The notes below the pieces were generated by a model. That model searched no databases. It saw only the letters and a list, made by a program, of their open reading frames with translations, and had not been told where the DNA came from. From contig SICB01000020.1 of assembly GCA_009691555.1 (NCBI GenBank), positions 1 to 9,357 of the forward strand: 9,357 bases of DNA, read 5' to 3'. The translations under genes and the position numbers were made by a program. Positions 1 to 6,560 of this stretch are shown piece by piece; position 1 is the stretch's first letter; each line of letters starts with the position of its first letter. The stretch comes from Patescibacteria group bacterium (GTDB lineage Bacteria; Patescibacteriota; Saccharimonadia; CAILAD01; BJGX01).

Positions 1-11
1 GGTTTATTCAT
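1..11 (-). CDS. Start of a further minus-strand gene, cut by the window edge
   Basis: An ATG at 11 (reading Met-Asn-Lys) lies 19 bases beyond the recO stop and exactly 7 nt after a perfect TATAAT box. Only three codons are visible, so the product is unknown. The geometry matches that of the genes starting at 1769 and 4961, which supports a real start. Confidence 0.4.
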
Positions 12-17
12 AACTAT

Positions 18-23
18 ATTATA
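18..23 (-). promoter_or_regulatory. -10 box for the gene starting at 11
   Basis: TATAAT on the minus strand between the recO stop and the ATG at 11. The A of the ATG is the predicted +1, so the message would be leaderless. A weak TTGCAT lies 18 bp upstream, inside recO. Confidence 0.45.
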
Positions 24-29
24 CCTTAG

Positions 30-767
30 CTAGGCGATGCCATGCAAAAAATTTGTGCTCTCGGACATCACTTTGGCACTTTTTATTTTACGTTCTAGGT
101 TGTACTGCAAATAATCGATAATTATATTTAGTGATTTGCTAAGCACCAAATCAGCGGCGTTGAGACGCAGAACGGTCGATTTGGGGTGCGCCATACAAAC
201 CTTCCAGAGCTTGGCGACATCGATATCGATAACGGAGCTTGTGGCGCCTACTTTAGAATTGCTAAGACTTCCTTCTGAGAAGTTCAGATAGCAGCTGCAG
301 GCTCCTTCTTGCCACTGAATATTGGGGGCAATCCCAGAGGCCTGCATGATACCTATTAGGCCATAATTAAGTAACAGCGAGGTTTTGTTGTTGGTAGCAA
401 TGTCAATCAGGCTCTGACGGTAGCTTCGATAAAGCCCTGGGTTGGGCAGTTGTTCGGCAGTTACCAGAGCTACTACCTCGGTGAGGAATAAGGCGCTGAT
501 ATTGACCTCGAGAGATTTAGCCGAGAAAAGGTTTTGGCCGATCGACCTGGCACCTACCACAGTCGGCAGCTTGGAGGTGCCCAGAACCTGAAACTGGCTC
601 TCTACCAGTGGCTCCATATGCGATTGTAATTTTGCGGTCGGTTTTTTGATACCCTTGGCAATAAAACTTGTTTTACCCTGCTCCTTACTAAAAACCGTGA
701 TGATCTTGTCGGCATCTTTAAGGCTTTTTCGGCCAACAACAAAGCCGGTCAGCTCGACTTGCTTCAT
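30..767 (-). CDS. recO: DNA repair protein RecO
   Basis: The 245-residue product has the usual RecO length and opens with the typical OB-fold N-terminus (residues 1-80: VELTGFVVGRKSLKDADKII, then a KGIKKP basic segment). A helical C-terminal domain follows. RecO works with RecR to load RecA onto SSB-coated single-stranded DNA in RecF-pathway repair and anneals complementary strands. Many RecO proteins hold a zinc site with paired CxxC motifs; only C157 and C159 are visible here, so zinc binding is probably lost. The ATG overlaps the stop of the response-regulator gene by 4 nt (ATGA), so the two are translationally coupled and recO is the last gene of a three-gene operon. Its message ends near the next promoter at 18-23. 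Confidence 0.9.
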   Translation of the reverse strand: MKQVELTGFVVGRKSLKDADKIITVFSKEQGKTSFIAKGIKKPTAKLQSHMEPLVESQFQVLGTSKLPTVVGARSIGQNLFSAKSLEVNISALFLTEVVALVTAEQLPNPGLYRSYRQSLIDIATNNKTSLLLNYGLIGIMQASGIAPNIQWQEGACSCYLNFSEGSLSNSKVGATSSVIDIDVAKLWKVCMAHPKSTVLRLNAADLVLSKSLNIIIDYLQYNLERKIKSAKVMSESTNFLHGIA

Positions 768-1147
768 TTTGCCCTGCTATGATGCTTGACCAAGCCCACG
801 AACTGGGCAATCGAGAATTGGCTCTTAGTATAAATGCCGACAATATTTAGCCCCACCATCAGTTCTTTATTCATATTGAGCTCATCGGTATTAAGGCCAG
901 TCACAATCATTACCGAAAATCTATCTCCACCTGGCTGCCGTCTGAGGGTCTTCAGGAGCTCGAAGCCGTTTTTTTCGCCCAACATGATGTCGAGCACTAT
1001 TAGGCTGTGCTGACCTGGCCTAAACTCGGCTAGAGCATCAAAAAAATCATTGGCCACGACGGCACTAATGCCCTCGGCCTTGAGAGACTTTTGATAGACC
1101 TCTGCTAAGAGTGCGTCATCTTCTACTATCAGTACAGACTTTTTCAT
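764..1147 (-). CDS. Single-domain response regulator (CheY-like receiver)
   Basis: The 127 residues form one REC domain with no output domain. The acidic pocket is E9-D10-D11, the phospho-acceptor is D53 in the strand LIVLDIML, the conserved Thr is T83 (IVTG) and the conserved Lys is K108 (YTKS). All catalytic positions are intact, so phosphorylation is expected. With no DNA-binding part it must act by protein contact. It starts 1 nt after the stop of a histidine-kinase-like gene that cannot itself be a kinase, and overlaps recO by 4 nt. The true phospho-donor is therefore probably encoded elsewhere. The family call is firm; the role is unknown. Confidence 0.9.
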   Translation of the reverse strand: MKKSVLIVEDDALLAEVYQKSLKAEGISAVVANDFFDALAEFRPGQHSLIVLDIMLGEKNGFELLKTLRRQPGGDRFSVMIVTGLNTDELNMNKELMVGLNIVGIYTKSQFSIAQFVGLVKHHSRAK

Positions 1148-1148
1148 A

Positions 1149-1769
1149 CTACTTATTGTACAGAAGTGGAATCTGATTAGACAGCTGCATTCGTATAAAC
1201 ACTACTCTTTGACCTTGGTAATTGACAAACCGGATACTGCCTCCATAGGTTTTAATTAGCTTATCTACAAAATCAACCACATCTTTTAAAAATTGATTGG
1301 CGCTGAGTGCTTGAGACCCTCCGACTCGGACCGTTACATAATCGCCCCGTCGGCGCAAGCCGATGCTGAGGTCTTTGGCGCGCAGATCTTCAAGAATAAT
1401 AACATCAAGGATGATGCGAATTATCGACGAGATGGCCCGAACCTCGCCCATGACATCAACCAGCGGCTTGACTCGGTCGGTGCTAATCCGTACCGTAACT
1501 CCCTGAAAAGAGGATTCGGCCAGAGCAATTGCTTCGACTAAGTTGGCCGTTCGGATACTGAAGTCCCCTATTTGCCGACTAATAAACAGCAGCTGGCTGG
1601 CAAGATCAATGTTCAGCTTGTTGCGCTTGACTAATGTTTTTATAAGCCTGGGGGTGGTGGCTTTAATGTCGCTTGGCCCGAGCGCGTCTTCGATTATGAG
1701 CTGGTCAGAGGCTATCCTGCCGACTAGCTCGGACAGGATAAAATTAAAGTAATCGTAGTCAAATAGCAT
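1149..1769 (-). CDS. Degenerate histidine-kinase-like protein (no His, no ATP-binding boxes)
   Basis: The 206 residues follow the layout of a kinase DHp plus HATPase module. A helical part (about 40-68, ending LASQLLFISR, like the LLDLSR end of a DHp domain) is followed by an NLVEAIALAESSF stretch, a region where the N box should be (115-128, IIRIILDVIILED, without the Asn), a strand YVTVRVGGS where the DxGxG box should be, and the final KTYGGSIRFVNYQGQRVVF typical of HATPase ends. There is not one histidine in the protein and the ATP-binding motifs are gone, so it can neither autophosphorylate nor obviously bind ATP. Its position 1 nt before an intact receiver gene suggests a scaffold, sensor or phosphatase-like partner. 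The ATG sits 7 nt after a -10 box. The similarity is recognised by eye; confidence in the fold is moderate. Confidence 0.65.
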   Translation of the reverse strand: MLFDYDYFNFILSELVGRIASDQLIIEDALGPSDIKATTPRLIKTLVKRNKLNIDLASQLLFISRQIGDFSIRTANLVEAIALAESSFQGVTVRISTDRVKPLVDVMGEVRAISSIIRIILDVIILEDLRAKDLSIGLRRRGDYVTVRVGGSQALSANQFLKDVVDFVDKLIKTYGGSIRFVNYQGQRVVFIRMQLSNQIPLLYNK

Positions 1770-1775
1770 TGGTCT

Positions 1776-1805
1776 AGCATAGCTTTTGAATGACCTTCAG
1801 GGCAA
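1776..1805 (-). promoter_or_regulatory. Promoter of the pseudo-kinase/response regulator/recO operon
   Basis: On the minus strand TTGCCC (1800-1805), an 18-bp spacer and TATGCT (1776-1781) precede the ATG at 1769. The predicted +1 falls on the A of the ATG and no Shine-Dalgarno is visible, so the mRNA is probably leaderless. The boxes are only 4/6 matches each. Confidence 0.4.
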
Positions 1806-1818
1806 GCATAAGCTTTTA

Positions 1819-2538
1819 TTAGGGTACTAGTTTGGTGCCAGCCAAGATGCCTTCTAATATAGCACCATATTTGGCGGAGTCACTGGTTCCGAATATCATG
1901 ATTTTTTCGCGAAGTGGTATTACTATCACCTCGGCCTTGAGCTTGATTTTAGAATCAAATGTACCGACATACTTACGACCCTTGATGCCTGATACCGTAA
2001 AGTCTGTGGCTTTAATGTCGCTTCCTATTTTCTTGGATTTGTCGTCGTAGTCCTTAACAATTTTATCGTAATCAGCTCGCTTGAGCTCTAGTGTGAAGCC
2101 GTGCAGGTCTGAGCTTTGATCGATGTAATTTGGGTCGGAGATGCCTGTAATTGTGCCGTCGGCAGGTTTGGGCGTTATCGACCAACTCCAGAGCTTGGGA
2201 ATAGGCAACTCAAAACTACCGAACTCAGCCGGCGATTTATAAATATAAGCTTGGGCCAAAAGCTCATTATTCGATACTACGGTTTGGTCGGCTTTGCCTT
2301 GTGCCAGCCCTTTTTGATACTGGGCATCTAGATCGGCTTGTTTGACCTTTGAGCTATTTGCCGAAACCACAATTAGGGCCACTAGTAGCAGTAGTACAAC
2401 CCCAGCACCTAGGCCTATCGCCAAAATCAAGCCTTTTTTCTTTTTGCCAGGCTTTTGGATGTTCATAGCTTTTGGGTCTGGCAAACCGGTCCCTGGCGCT
2501 AGAGATTCTGGATTATTAAGTGGGTTTTGGGCTTCCAT
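1819..2538 (-). CDS. Single-pass membrane-anchored surface protein, unknown function
   Basis: I do not recognise the family. The 239-residue protein has a Pro/Asn-rich cytoplasmic N-terminus (1-30), a KKKK stop-transfer patch at 32-35, one hydrophobic helix (about 36-59) and a long exposed domain. That domain begins with a charged, possibly helical linker and continues as a beta-rich globular part (strands such as FTLELKRADY, RKYVGTFDSK, AEVIVIPLREKIMIFG). The basic patch before the helix predicts N-in/C-out topology. The start has a good AAAGGA ribosome site. It lies 2 nt after the stop of the AhpC-type peroxiredoxin, so the two are co-transcribed; whether they share a role is unclear. Confidence 0.75.
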   Translation of the reverse strand: MEAQNPLNNPESLAPGTGLPDPKAMNIQKPGKKKKGLILAIGLGAGVVLLLLVALIVVSANSSKVKQADLDAQYQKGLAQGKADQTVVSNNELLAQAYIYKSPAEFGSFELPIPKLWSWSITPKPADGTITGISDPNYIDQSSDLHGFTLELKRADYDKIVKDYDDKSKKIGSDIKATDFTVSGIKGRKYVGTFDSKIKLKAEVIVIPLREKIMIFGTSDSAKYGAILEGILAGTKLVP

Positions 2539-2540
2539 TG

Positions 2541-3071
2541 TTATCCTTTCTTGAGGTTAGATTGGCCTGGTGTCCAATCGACCGGGCAAAGGCCACCAGT
2601 TTGGAGAGCCTTAACGACGCGCAATGTTTCCTCGACGCTCCTGCCGACATTGTCATCAGACATCACAACGTAACGCAGGTCGCCTTCGGGATCAATAATA
2701 AAAGTTCCGCGCTCGGCTTCTCCACTATCTTCTTTGAGTATTTCGTAAGCTCGCGTTAGCGAGTGGGCTGTATCGGATACAATTGGGAAGCCGACATTTT
2801 TAAGATCTCGCTCGTACCAAGCCTTGTGCGATTCTACACTGTCGGTGCTAGCAGCTAGTATTTGGGTGTTAATTTTTTCGAAATCTTTTTCCATTTTTGC
2901 AAATCCTTCGATTTCGGTTGGGCATACAAAGGTAAAATCGCGCGGGTAAAAAAACAAAATAATCCATTTGCCCTTAAAGTCTTTTAGGCTGACGACGCGA
3001 TAATCGCCCTTGATGCCTTTTTGGTAGGCCGAGAGTTTAAAGTCTGGGGCTGGTTGGTTTAGTCTTAACAT
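2541..3071 (-). CDS. Typical 2-Cys peroxiredoxin (AhpC/TSA family)
   Basis: The 176-residue thioredoxin-fold protein reduces H2O2 and organic peroxides through a peroxidatic cysteine. The PxxxTxxC motif is P43-T47-C50 in FYPRDFTFVCPTE, and the resolving cysteine is C162 in GGLCPVDW, the usual place for typical 2-Cys enzymes that form head-to-tail dimers. The length is somewhat short for AhpC but complete. The start is preceded by a strong AAGGAG site. No dedicated AhpF reductase lies nearby, so thioredoxin or another reductase must recycle it. It has its own promoter (3223-3251) and an unusually long leader of about 145 nt. It is separate from, and distantly related to, the Bcp-type enzyme encoded at 3735-4217. 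Confidence 0.95.
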   Translation of the reverse strand: MLRLNQPAPDFKLSAYQKGIKGDYRVVSLKDFKGKWIILFFYPRDFTFVCPTEIEGFAKMEKDFEKINTQILAASTDSVESHKAWYERDLKNVGFPIVSDTAHSLTRAYEILKEDSGEAERGTFIIDPEGDLRYVVMSDDNVGRSVEETLRVVKALQTGGLCPVDWTPGQSNLKKG

Positions 3072-3211
3072 TGGTTTCTCCTTTTAAAATTCATTTTAAT
3101 TATTTTTTTTAAATCTACGTCTTGGTCGGCGGTATAAGTGCCACGATACTCGCTAGGTTGGCTTTGGTATAAACCAGCTAGGGATTTGCATTTCAATGAC
3201 TCTTCATTCAA
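3065..3211 (-). CDS. Possible 48-residue leader protein upstream of the peroxiredoxin gene
   Basis: An open frame with a TTG start fills almost the whole leader. Its translation looks protein-like in the middle (SLAGLYQSQPSEYRGTYTAD) and ends in a basic tail, QVDL-type acidic residues giving way to KKIIK and KRRNQC. The TAA stop lies just inside the peroxiredoxin gene (7-nt overlap), which would allow translational coupling. The predicted transcript starts only about 5 nt before the TTG and there is no Shine-Dalgarno. A leaderless ATG at 3215 in another frame stops after three codons (Met-Ile-Glu). It could be a real small gene, a frameshifted remnant or chance. I do not recognise a family. 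Confidence 0.3.
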   Translation of the reverse strand: MNEESLKCKSLAGLYQSQPSEYRGTYTADQDVDLKKIIKMNFKRRNQC

Positions 3212-3222
3212 TCATAGGCTTA

Positions 3223-3251
3223 ATTATACTACATCGATGCCGCGAGCTCAA
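3223..3251 (-). promoter_or_regulatory. Promoter of the AhpC-type peroxiredoxin operon
   Basis: Minus strand TTGAGC (3246-3251), an exact 17-bp spacer and a perfect TATAAT (3223-3228). The -35 overlaps the stop codon of the methyltransferase gene upstream. Predicted +1 is at 3215-3216, leaving about 145 nt of leader before the ATG at 3071. No OxyR- or PerR-like palindrome is obvious. Confidence 0.65.
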
Positions 3252-3730
3252 AACTGATAGATGTTGGCCGAACCGATTTTTTGATCAATCTTAATTCCCT
3301 CAAAACTAAAACCATAAGATATGACCATTGCGCCGGGCTTAAGCTCGGCCTTAAGCTTGTCATACAGGCGAGCCATAAAAGGAGTGGCGCTAAATACAAA
3401 CACCACGCTGGCTTTAGTGACATCGCCGCGCCAGTAGTCGCTTATGACTATTTTGGCATCAGGCTGTTTTCTGAGGCGCAGGCGCGAAAATATAGCCAAA
3501 AAAGGATTAAGCTCGTAGCCAAGTGCCTTATAGCCGTGCCGGACAGCTGAGAGTAAGATACGACCATCGCCACTACCCATATCGACTACTAGGGCGCCTT
3601 TGCGTATCTTGAGCTCATCAAATATTTCGTCGATGTCGCTCGACTTGGTTGGCACAAATGGTGCTCCCAAAAATACGATTAAGCCAAATGATGCGAACAG
3701 CACAATAAAAATTAGCCAAAATATAATCAC
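3248..3730 (-). CDS. Membrane-anchored SAM methyltransferase, FAM173-like
   Basis: The 160-residue protein has one N-terminal membrane helix (about 2-22) followed by a compact class I methyltransferase domain. Motif I is VVDMGSGDGR (D50, G52-G56), the acidic motif II residue is E73 in GYELNPFLA, and the post-II strand carries SDYWRGD (98-103). The VDxGSGDGR...GYELNP signature plus a membrane helix directly before the domain matches eukaryotic FAM173 proteins (ANTKMT/ATPSCKMT), lysine methyltransferases of mitochondrial inner-membrane proteins; related bacterial and archaeal genes are known. The substrate here is unknown, but a membrane protein is a fair guess. The start is GTG, 4 nt after the bcp stop, with GGAG 11 nt upstream. 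Confidence 0.75.
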   Translation of the reverse strand: MIIFWLIFIVLFASFGLIVFLGAPFVPTKSSDIDEIFDELKIRKGALVVDMGSGDGRILLSAVRHGYKALGYELNPFLAIFSRLRLRKQPDAKIVISDYWRGDVTKASVVFVFSATPFMARLYDKLKAELKPGAMVISYGFSFEGIKIDQKIGSANIYQF

Positions 3731-3734
3731 GACT

Positions 3735-4217
3735 CTACTCCACTCCCTGCCCTCTGGACTGGAGCCATTTATTGACCTCCGGAACAGTCTTTAGGGGTGC
3801 CAGCTTTGGCCAAACGGCAGCTATTTTTAAATCTGGGCCAATAATTACAGCTGAGCGAACGGTGCCAAAAAATTTACGGCCATACATACTGCGCTCCTGC
3901 CACGAGCCGTAAGCCTCAATCATTTGGTGCTCTGTATCGGCTAAGATTGGAAAGGTCAGTTGGTGCTTGGTGGCAAACTTACCATGGCTAGTGGTGTCGT
4001 CTTTGCTAACGCCAATTACATCGACGCCCTTAGACTGGAGCTCGGCAAAATTGTCTCTTAGTGCACAAGCTTGAGCTGTACAGCCAGGTGTTTCGTCGCG
4101 AGGATAAAAATATACCAAGGTAGTCTTGCCCTTGAGGTCTTGGAGTTTATGATTTTTCCCAGATTGGTCTGGCAAATTAAAATCTGGCGCGTTATCGGTT
4201 AGTTTTAGTTCTACCAT
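3735..4217 (-). CDS. bcp: Bcp/PrxQ-type peroxiredoxin
   Basis: The 160-residue product is a thiol peroxidase of the Bcp (PrxQ) class, normally monomeric and recycled by thioredoxin. P39-T43-C46 forms the PxxxTxxC active site (FYPRDETPGC), and C51 five residues later is the resolving cysteine of the atypical 2-Cys subtype that forms an intramolecular disulfide. R121 in the TVRSAVIIGP strand is the expected active-site arginine. The ATG is preceded by TAGGAG at short spacing. It sits between the exonuclease gene (21-nt gap) and the methyltransferase gene (4-nt gap), in one operon. Confidence 0.95.
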   Translation of the reverse strand: MVELKLTDNAPDFNLPDQSGKNHKLQDLKGKTTLVYFYPRDETPGCTAQACALRDNFAELQSKGVDVIGVSKDDTTSHGKFATKHQLTFPILADTEHQMIEAYGSWQERSMYGRKFFGTVRSAVIIGPDLKIAAVWPKLAPLKTVPEVNKWLQSRGQGVE

Positions 4218-4238
4218 GAGCTCCTAACTTTAAGAAAG

Positions 4239-4961
4239 TTAATTTTTAGGTCGCAGGTACTGATCCCAATAGTGAAATAGTTTTGAGGTAGCAAATAGGT
4301 CTTCGGCATTATACTTGGCGATATCTAGGTATTTGCCAGCGGCGTAGGCTGGGCCAACATCGCTGCCGTCCATACCAGACTCCTTAGGACTCTGAATGCC
4401 AAAGGCTCGGCACCAGCGGTGCAGGCTGCCTTTAAACATTGCTCCGCCGTAGAAAGTCAGTAGGTCGAATAAATCGTGGTGGGTGGCGCCTCTGAAGCCA
4501 GCTGAATTATAACGGTTACTGACTAAATCTTTGCTGGGTCGAATACCATGTACGGCTGAGCGAATCATCATGTAGGGCACATCGGCTCGGCGTCCAAAAA
4601 AACTAATAAACTCATCGGTGATTTCGGCGATCCCCCAAAACTTCGTTAGCATCTCGGCCTCGTTCATTGCGACATATTTAATGCCCCGCTCTTCAAAATC
4701 GTCGGCCTTGGCGCCGCCGTTGTCGTAATAAACAGCGCCTTTTTCGTCATCGACATCATATACTCCAATAGCGACAATCTTGCCGGTTAGCGGACTAAAA
4801 ACCAGATTGTTCTTGATGTCTTCTAGGGTTCGCTCGTAGCCCGACGGATCTTTCTTTTTGTCGGGTAGTTTTTTGCTGAGGTCTTTTTTGGTGGCGGCAT
4901 CGAATTTATCGAAGTCCTCGCCGACCATTTCAATATCAAATACTAATCGTTTTTTATTCAT
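4239..4961 (-). CDS. PolB-like DEDDy 3'-5' exonuclease
   Basis: The 240-residue protein has the RNase H-like exonuclease fold resembling the proofreading domain of family B polymerases (predicted 3'-5' exonuclease, PolB-like). Exo I is D9-E11 in VFDIEM, Exo II contains D127 in FISFFGRRADVPYM, and Exo III is Y217-NAE-D221 in KYNAEDLFAT, giving the DEDDy set for two-metal catalysis. A HHDLFDLL motif (161-168) and the HRWCRAFGI segment fit the same family. No polymerase part is present, so it acts as a stand-alone nuclease on DNA or RNA. The ATG lies 8 nt after an extended -10 box with no ribosome site, so translation is probably leaderless. It heads an operon with bcp and the methyltransferase. 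Confidence 0.85.
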   Translation of the reverse strand: MNKKRLVFDIEMVGEDFDKFDAATKKDLSKKLPDKKKDPSGYERTLEDIKNNLVFSPLTGKIVAIGVYDVDDEKGAVYYDNGGAKADDFEERGIKYVAMNEAEMLTKFWGIAEITDEFISFFGRRADVPYMMIRSAVHGIRPSKDLVSNRYNSAGFRGATHHDLFDLLTFYGGAMFKGSLHRWCRAFGIQSPKESGMDGSDVGPAYAAGKYLDIAKYNAEDLFATSKLFHYWDQYLRPKN

Positions 4962-4968
4962 AGGGGAT

Positions 4969-4977
4969 ATTATAGCA
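4969..4977 (-). promoter_or_regulatory. Extended -10 promoter of the exonuclease-bcp-methyltransferase operon
   Basis: Minus strand TGC-TATAAT, with the TG at the extended -10 position. No convincing -35 is present at 16-18 bp, as expected for extended -10 promoters. The predicted +1 is at or 1 nt before the ATG at 4961. It lies in the 33-nt gap after the helicase stop. Confidence 0.6.
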
Positions 4978-4994
4978 TAGCTGACCGGACTAGC

Positions 4995-6212
4995 TTAGCC
5001 CGCAATGAAAGTCAGGGCCTTGCCAGATTTGCCGGCTCGACCGGTACGGCCAATGCGGTGAATGTAGTCTTCGTAGTTATTAGGCTGATCGAAGTTGATG
5101 ACATGGCTAACATTAGGGATGTCGAGGCCTCTGGCGGCAACATCTGTTGCTACCAAAATACCAACCTTACCATCTTTAAAAGATTTCAGCGCGCGTTGGC
5201 GTTGGGGCTGACTCTTGTTGCCATGAATAGCTTCTGCTGGCAAGCCGGCCTTAGTGAGGCTATCGGCTAGCTTTTGAACACCAAATTTGGTTTCGCCAAA
5301 CACCAAAACTTTATCAAAGTCTTCGGTGCGGAGTAGATCGTTTAAGATCTGTATTTTGGATTCTTTGGAGCTGGCTCGGAGTACATCTTGCTCGATGTGC
5401 TCGCTAGTTTCGCGAGTACGAACCGAGACAGTAACCGGGTCTTTGAGCATTGAGTCGAGCAAATACTGGATTTGCGGAGTAATTGTGGCACTAAAGCACA
5501 GCGACTGGCGCTCGTTAGGTAGCTCAGCCAAGATTTCTTTAATGTCAGGCAAAAATCCCATATCGAGCATGCGATCGGCTTCGTCGAGTACCAAAGTGGT
5601 TACAAATTGCAGCTTCAACTCGCGTTTTTGCATCAGGTCTTTTAATCGTCCTGGTGTACCGATAATGAACTGTGGGCGACGGCGCAAATCGCGAATTTGC
5701 TTTTGCATATTAACTCCACCAACACATAGTGCCGAGTAAAGATTAAGGTTTGTAGCAAACGATTTGAACTCTTCGTCGATTTGCATCGCTAGCTCTCGGG
5801 TCGGTGCCATAATCAGCACGGCCTTTTGGCTAGGATTAGTTTTGAGTCGATTAATAATAGGTAGTACAAAAGCGGCAGTTTTGCCGGTACCAGTATTGGC
5901 TAGGCCAATTACGTCTCGGCCTTCGAGGATTGGCTTAATAGCTCCGTCCTGCACTGCTGTTGGGTACTCGTGGCCTTTTTTGGTGATATTGGCCTGCAAA
6001 TCGGCTACAAAGCCGAAGTCGCTAAATTTGTGAACTGGCACAAACTCAACCCTGTCGATCTGCTCGACTGCTTTATTGATGTATTTAGTGGGGTCAATGT
6101 AAGCTTTACCCCGGTTATTTCTGCGGCTATTGCCTCGGTTATTTGAGCCAAAGGACCGCGATTGGTTTCCGCCTCGTCTGGAACGAGAAGCAGAAAAAGA
6201 TTTATATGTCAT
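4995..6212 (-). CDS. DEAD-box ATP-dependent RNA helicase (RhlE/CshA-like)
   Basis: From the ATG at 6212 the product is 405 residues. An Arg/Gly/Asn/Ser-rich tail (1-36, with RGG-like repeats) probably binds RNA. Then come the Q motif (F66-Q88 region), motif I ANTGTGKT (105-112), Ia PTREL (137-141), Ib TPGR (186-189), II DEAD (210-213), III SAT (241-243), IV VLVFGE (302-307), V ATDVAARGLD (355-364) and VI HRIGRTGR (385-392). The protein stops only 13 residues after motif VI, shorter than most relatives, with no C-terminal extension. It likely remodels structured RNA in ribosome assembly or mRNA decay. I chose 6212 because AAAGGT precedes it at good spacing and the promoter start (6291) lies downstream of the longer frame's first codon (6326). 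Confidence 0.93.
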   Translation of the reverse strand: MTYKSFSASRSRRGGNQSRSFGSNNRGNSRRNNRGKAYIDPTKYINKAVEQIDRVEFVPVHKFSDFGFVADLQANITKKGHEYPTAVQDGAIKPILEGRDVIGLANTGTGKTAAFVLPIINRLKTNPSQKAVLIMAPTRELAMQIDEEFKSFATNLNLYSALCVGGVNMQKQIRDLRRRPQFIIGTPGRLKDLMQKRELKLQFVTTLVLDEADRMLDMGFLPDIKEILAELPNERQSLCFSATITPQIQYLLDSMLKDPVTVSVRTRETSEHIEQDVLRASSKESKIQILNDLLRTEDFDKVLVFGETKFGVQKLADSLTKAGLPAEAIHGNKSQPQRQRALKSFKDGKVGILVATDVAARGLDIPNVSHVINFDQPNNYEDYIHRIGRTGRAGKSGKALTFIAG

Positions 6213-6222
6213 GAATACCTTT

Positions 6223-6241
6223 CTGTTCAATGGATGAACAG
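6223..6241 (-). promoter_or_regulatory. Leader hairpin just upstream of the helicase ribosome site
   Basis: CTGTTC and GAACAG form a perfect 6-bp stem around a 7-nt loop. The hairpin ends one or two bases before the AAAGG ribosome site. It could modulate ribosome access, plausible for a helicase gene, but this is inference. Confidence 0.4.
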
Positions 6242-6297
6242 CGAAGTAATAGTTAGAACTATATCGGCATTCATCATTATCTTTAATTGGTGATACA

Positions 6298-6326
6298 ATA
6301 ATAACATAAGTTATATATAGTGTCAA
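6298..6326 (-). promoter_or_regulatory. Strong sigma-70-type promoter of the DEAD-box helicase gene
   Basis: Minus strand: a perfect TTGACA (6321-6326), exactly 17 bp, then TATTAT (6298-6303) preceded by TGT (extended -10). Predicted +1 is an A at 6291, giving a 79-nt leader. Confidence 0.85.
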
Positions 6327-6369
6327 TCATATTATTTTGCCAAGCACAATCAACCACAAGCTTTAGTAA

Positions 6370-6419
6370 TTGAAATATACAGCATTTTTTGCTATGCTTA
6401 TCAGGTTAGCAGAGCTAAC
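6370..6419 (+). promoter_or_regulatory. tRNA-Gln promoter and 5' leader hairpin
   Basis: TTGAAA (6370-6375), 17 bp, then TATGCT (6393-6398) preceded by TGC (extended -10); predicted +1 is near 6405. The short leader is a perfect hairpin, GTTAGC-AGA-GCTAAC (6405-6419), ending 2 nt before the mature tRNA. It may guide RNase P processing. Confidence 0.6.
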
Positions 6420-6421
6420 AA

Positions 6422-6496
6422 TGGGGCGTCGCCAAGTGGTAAGGCAACGGTTTTTGGTACCGTCATACGCAGGTTCGAACCCTGCCGCCCCAGCCA
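6422..6496 (+). tRNA. tRNA-Gln (anticodon TTG), CCA encoded
   Basis: All arms fold: acceptor TGGGGCG with CGCCCCA (7 bp), D stem GCC/GGC with a 9-nt loop, anticodon stem ACGGT/ACCGT with loop TTTTGGT (anticodon TTG at 6454-6456), a 5-nt variable loop, and T stem GCAGG/CCTGC around TTCGAAC. The discriminator is G6493 and CCA is genome-encoded. It decodes CAA and, by wobble, CAG. The gene has its own promoter and terminator. Its last 16-19 bases are repeated twice downstream. Confidence 0.97.
6478..6496 (+). repeat. tRNA 3'-end direct repeat, copy 1 (inside the tRNA gene)
   Basis: aaccctgccgccccagcca: half the T arm, the 3' acceptor strand and CCA. Identical over 19 nt to 6576-6594 and over 16 nt to 6932-6947. 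Confidence 0.9.
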
Positions 6497-6532
6497 TTCA
6501 AAGAGCCGGTACATTAGTGCCGGTTTTTTGAA
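6497..6532 (+). terminator. Rho-independent terminator of tRNA-Gln
   Basis: CCGGTAC (6506-6512), loop ATTA, GTGCCGG (6517-6523), then six T. The flanks extend pairing: TTCAAAGAG with TTTTTTGAA, using G-T wobbles. It begins directly after the CCA. Confidence 0.9.
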
Positions 6533-6560
6533 TAGTTTTGTGGGCAGCGTGAGAAGTCTA

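Noticed and set aside
2645..2665. CTGATGA on the minus strand, considered as a second hammerhead
   Set aside because: It lies in conserved peroxiredoxin coding sequence (MSDDNVGRS), and no stem II followed by GAAA is present.
6213..6326. Longer N-terminus for the DEAD-box helicase starting at 6326
   Set aside because: The first codons coincide with the -35/-10 promoter, and a good ribosome site precedes the ATG at 6212.
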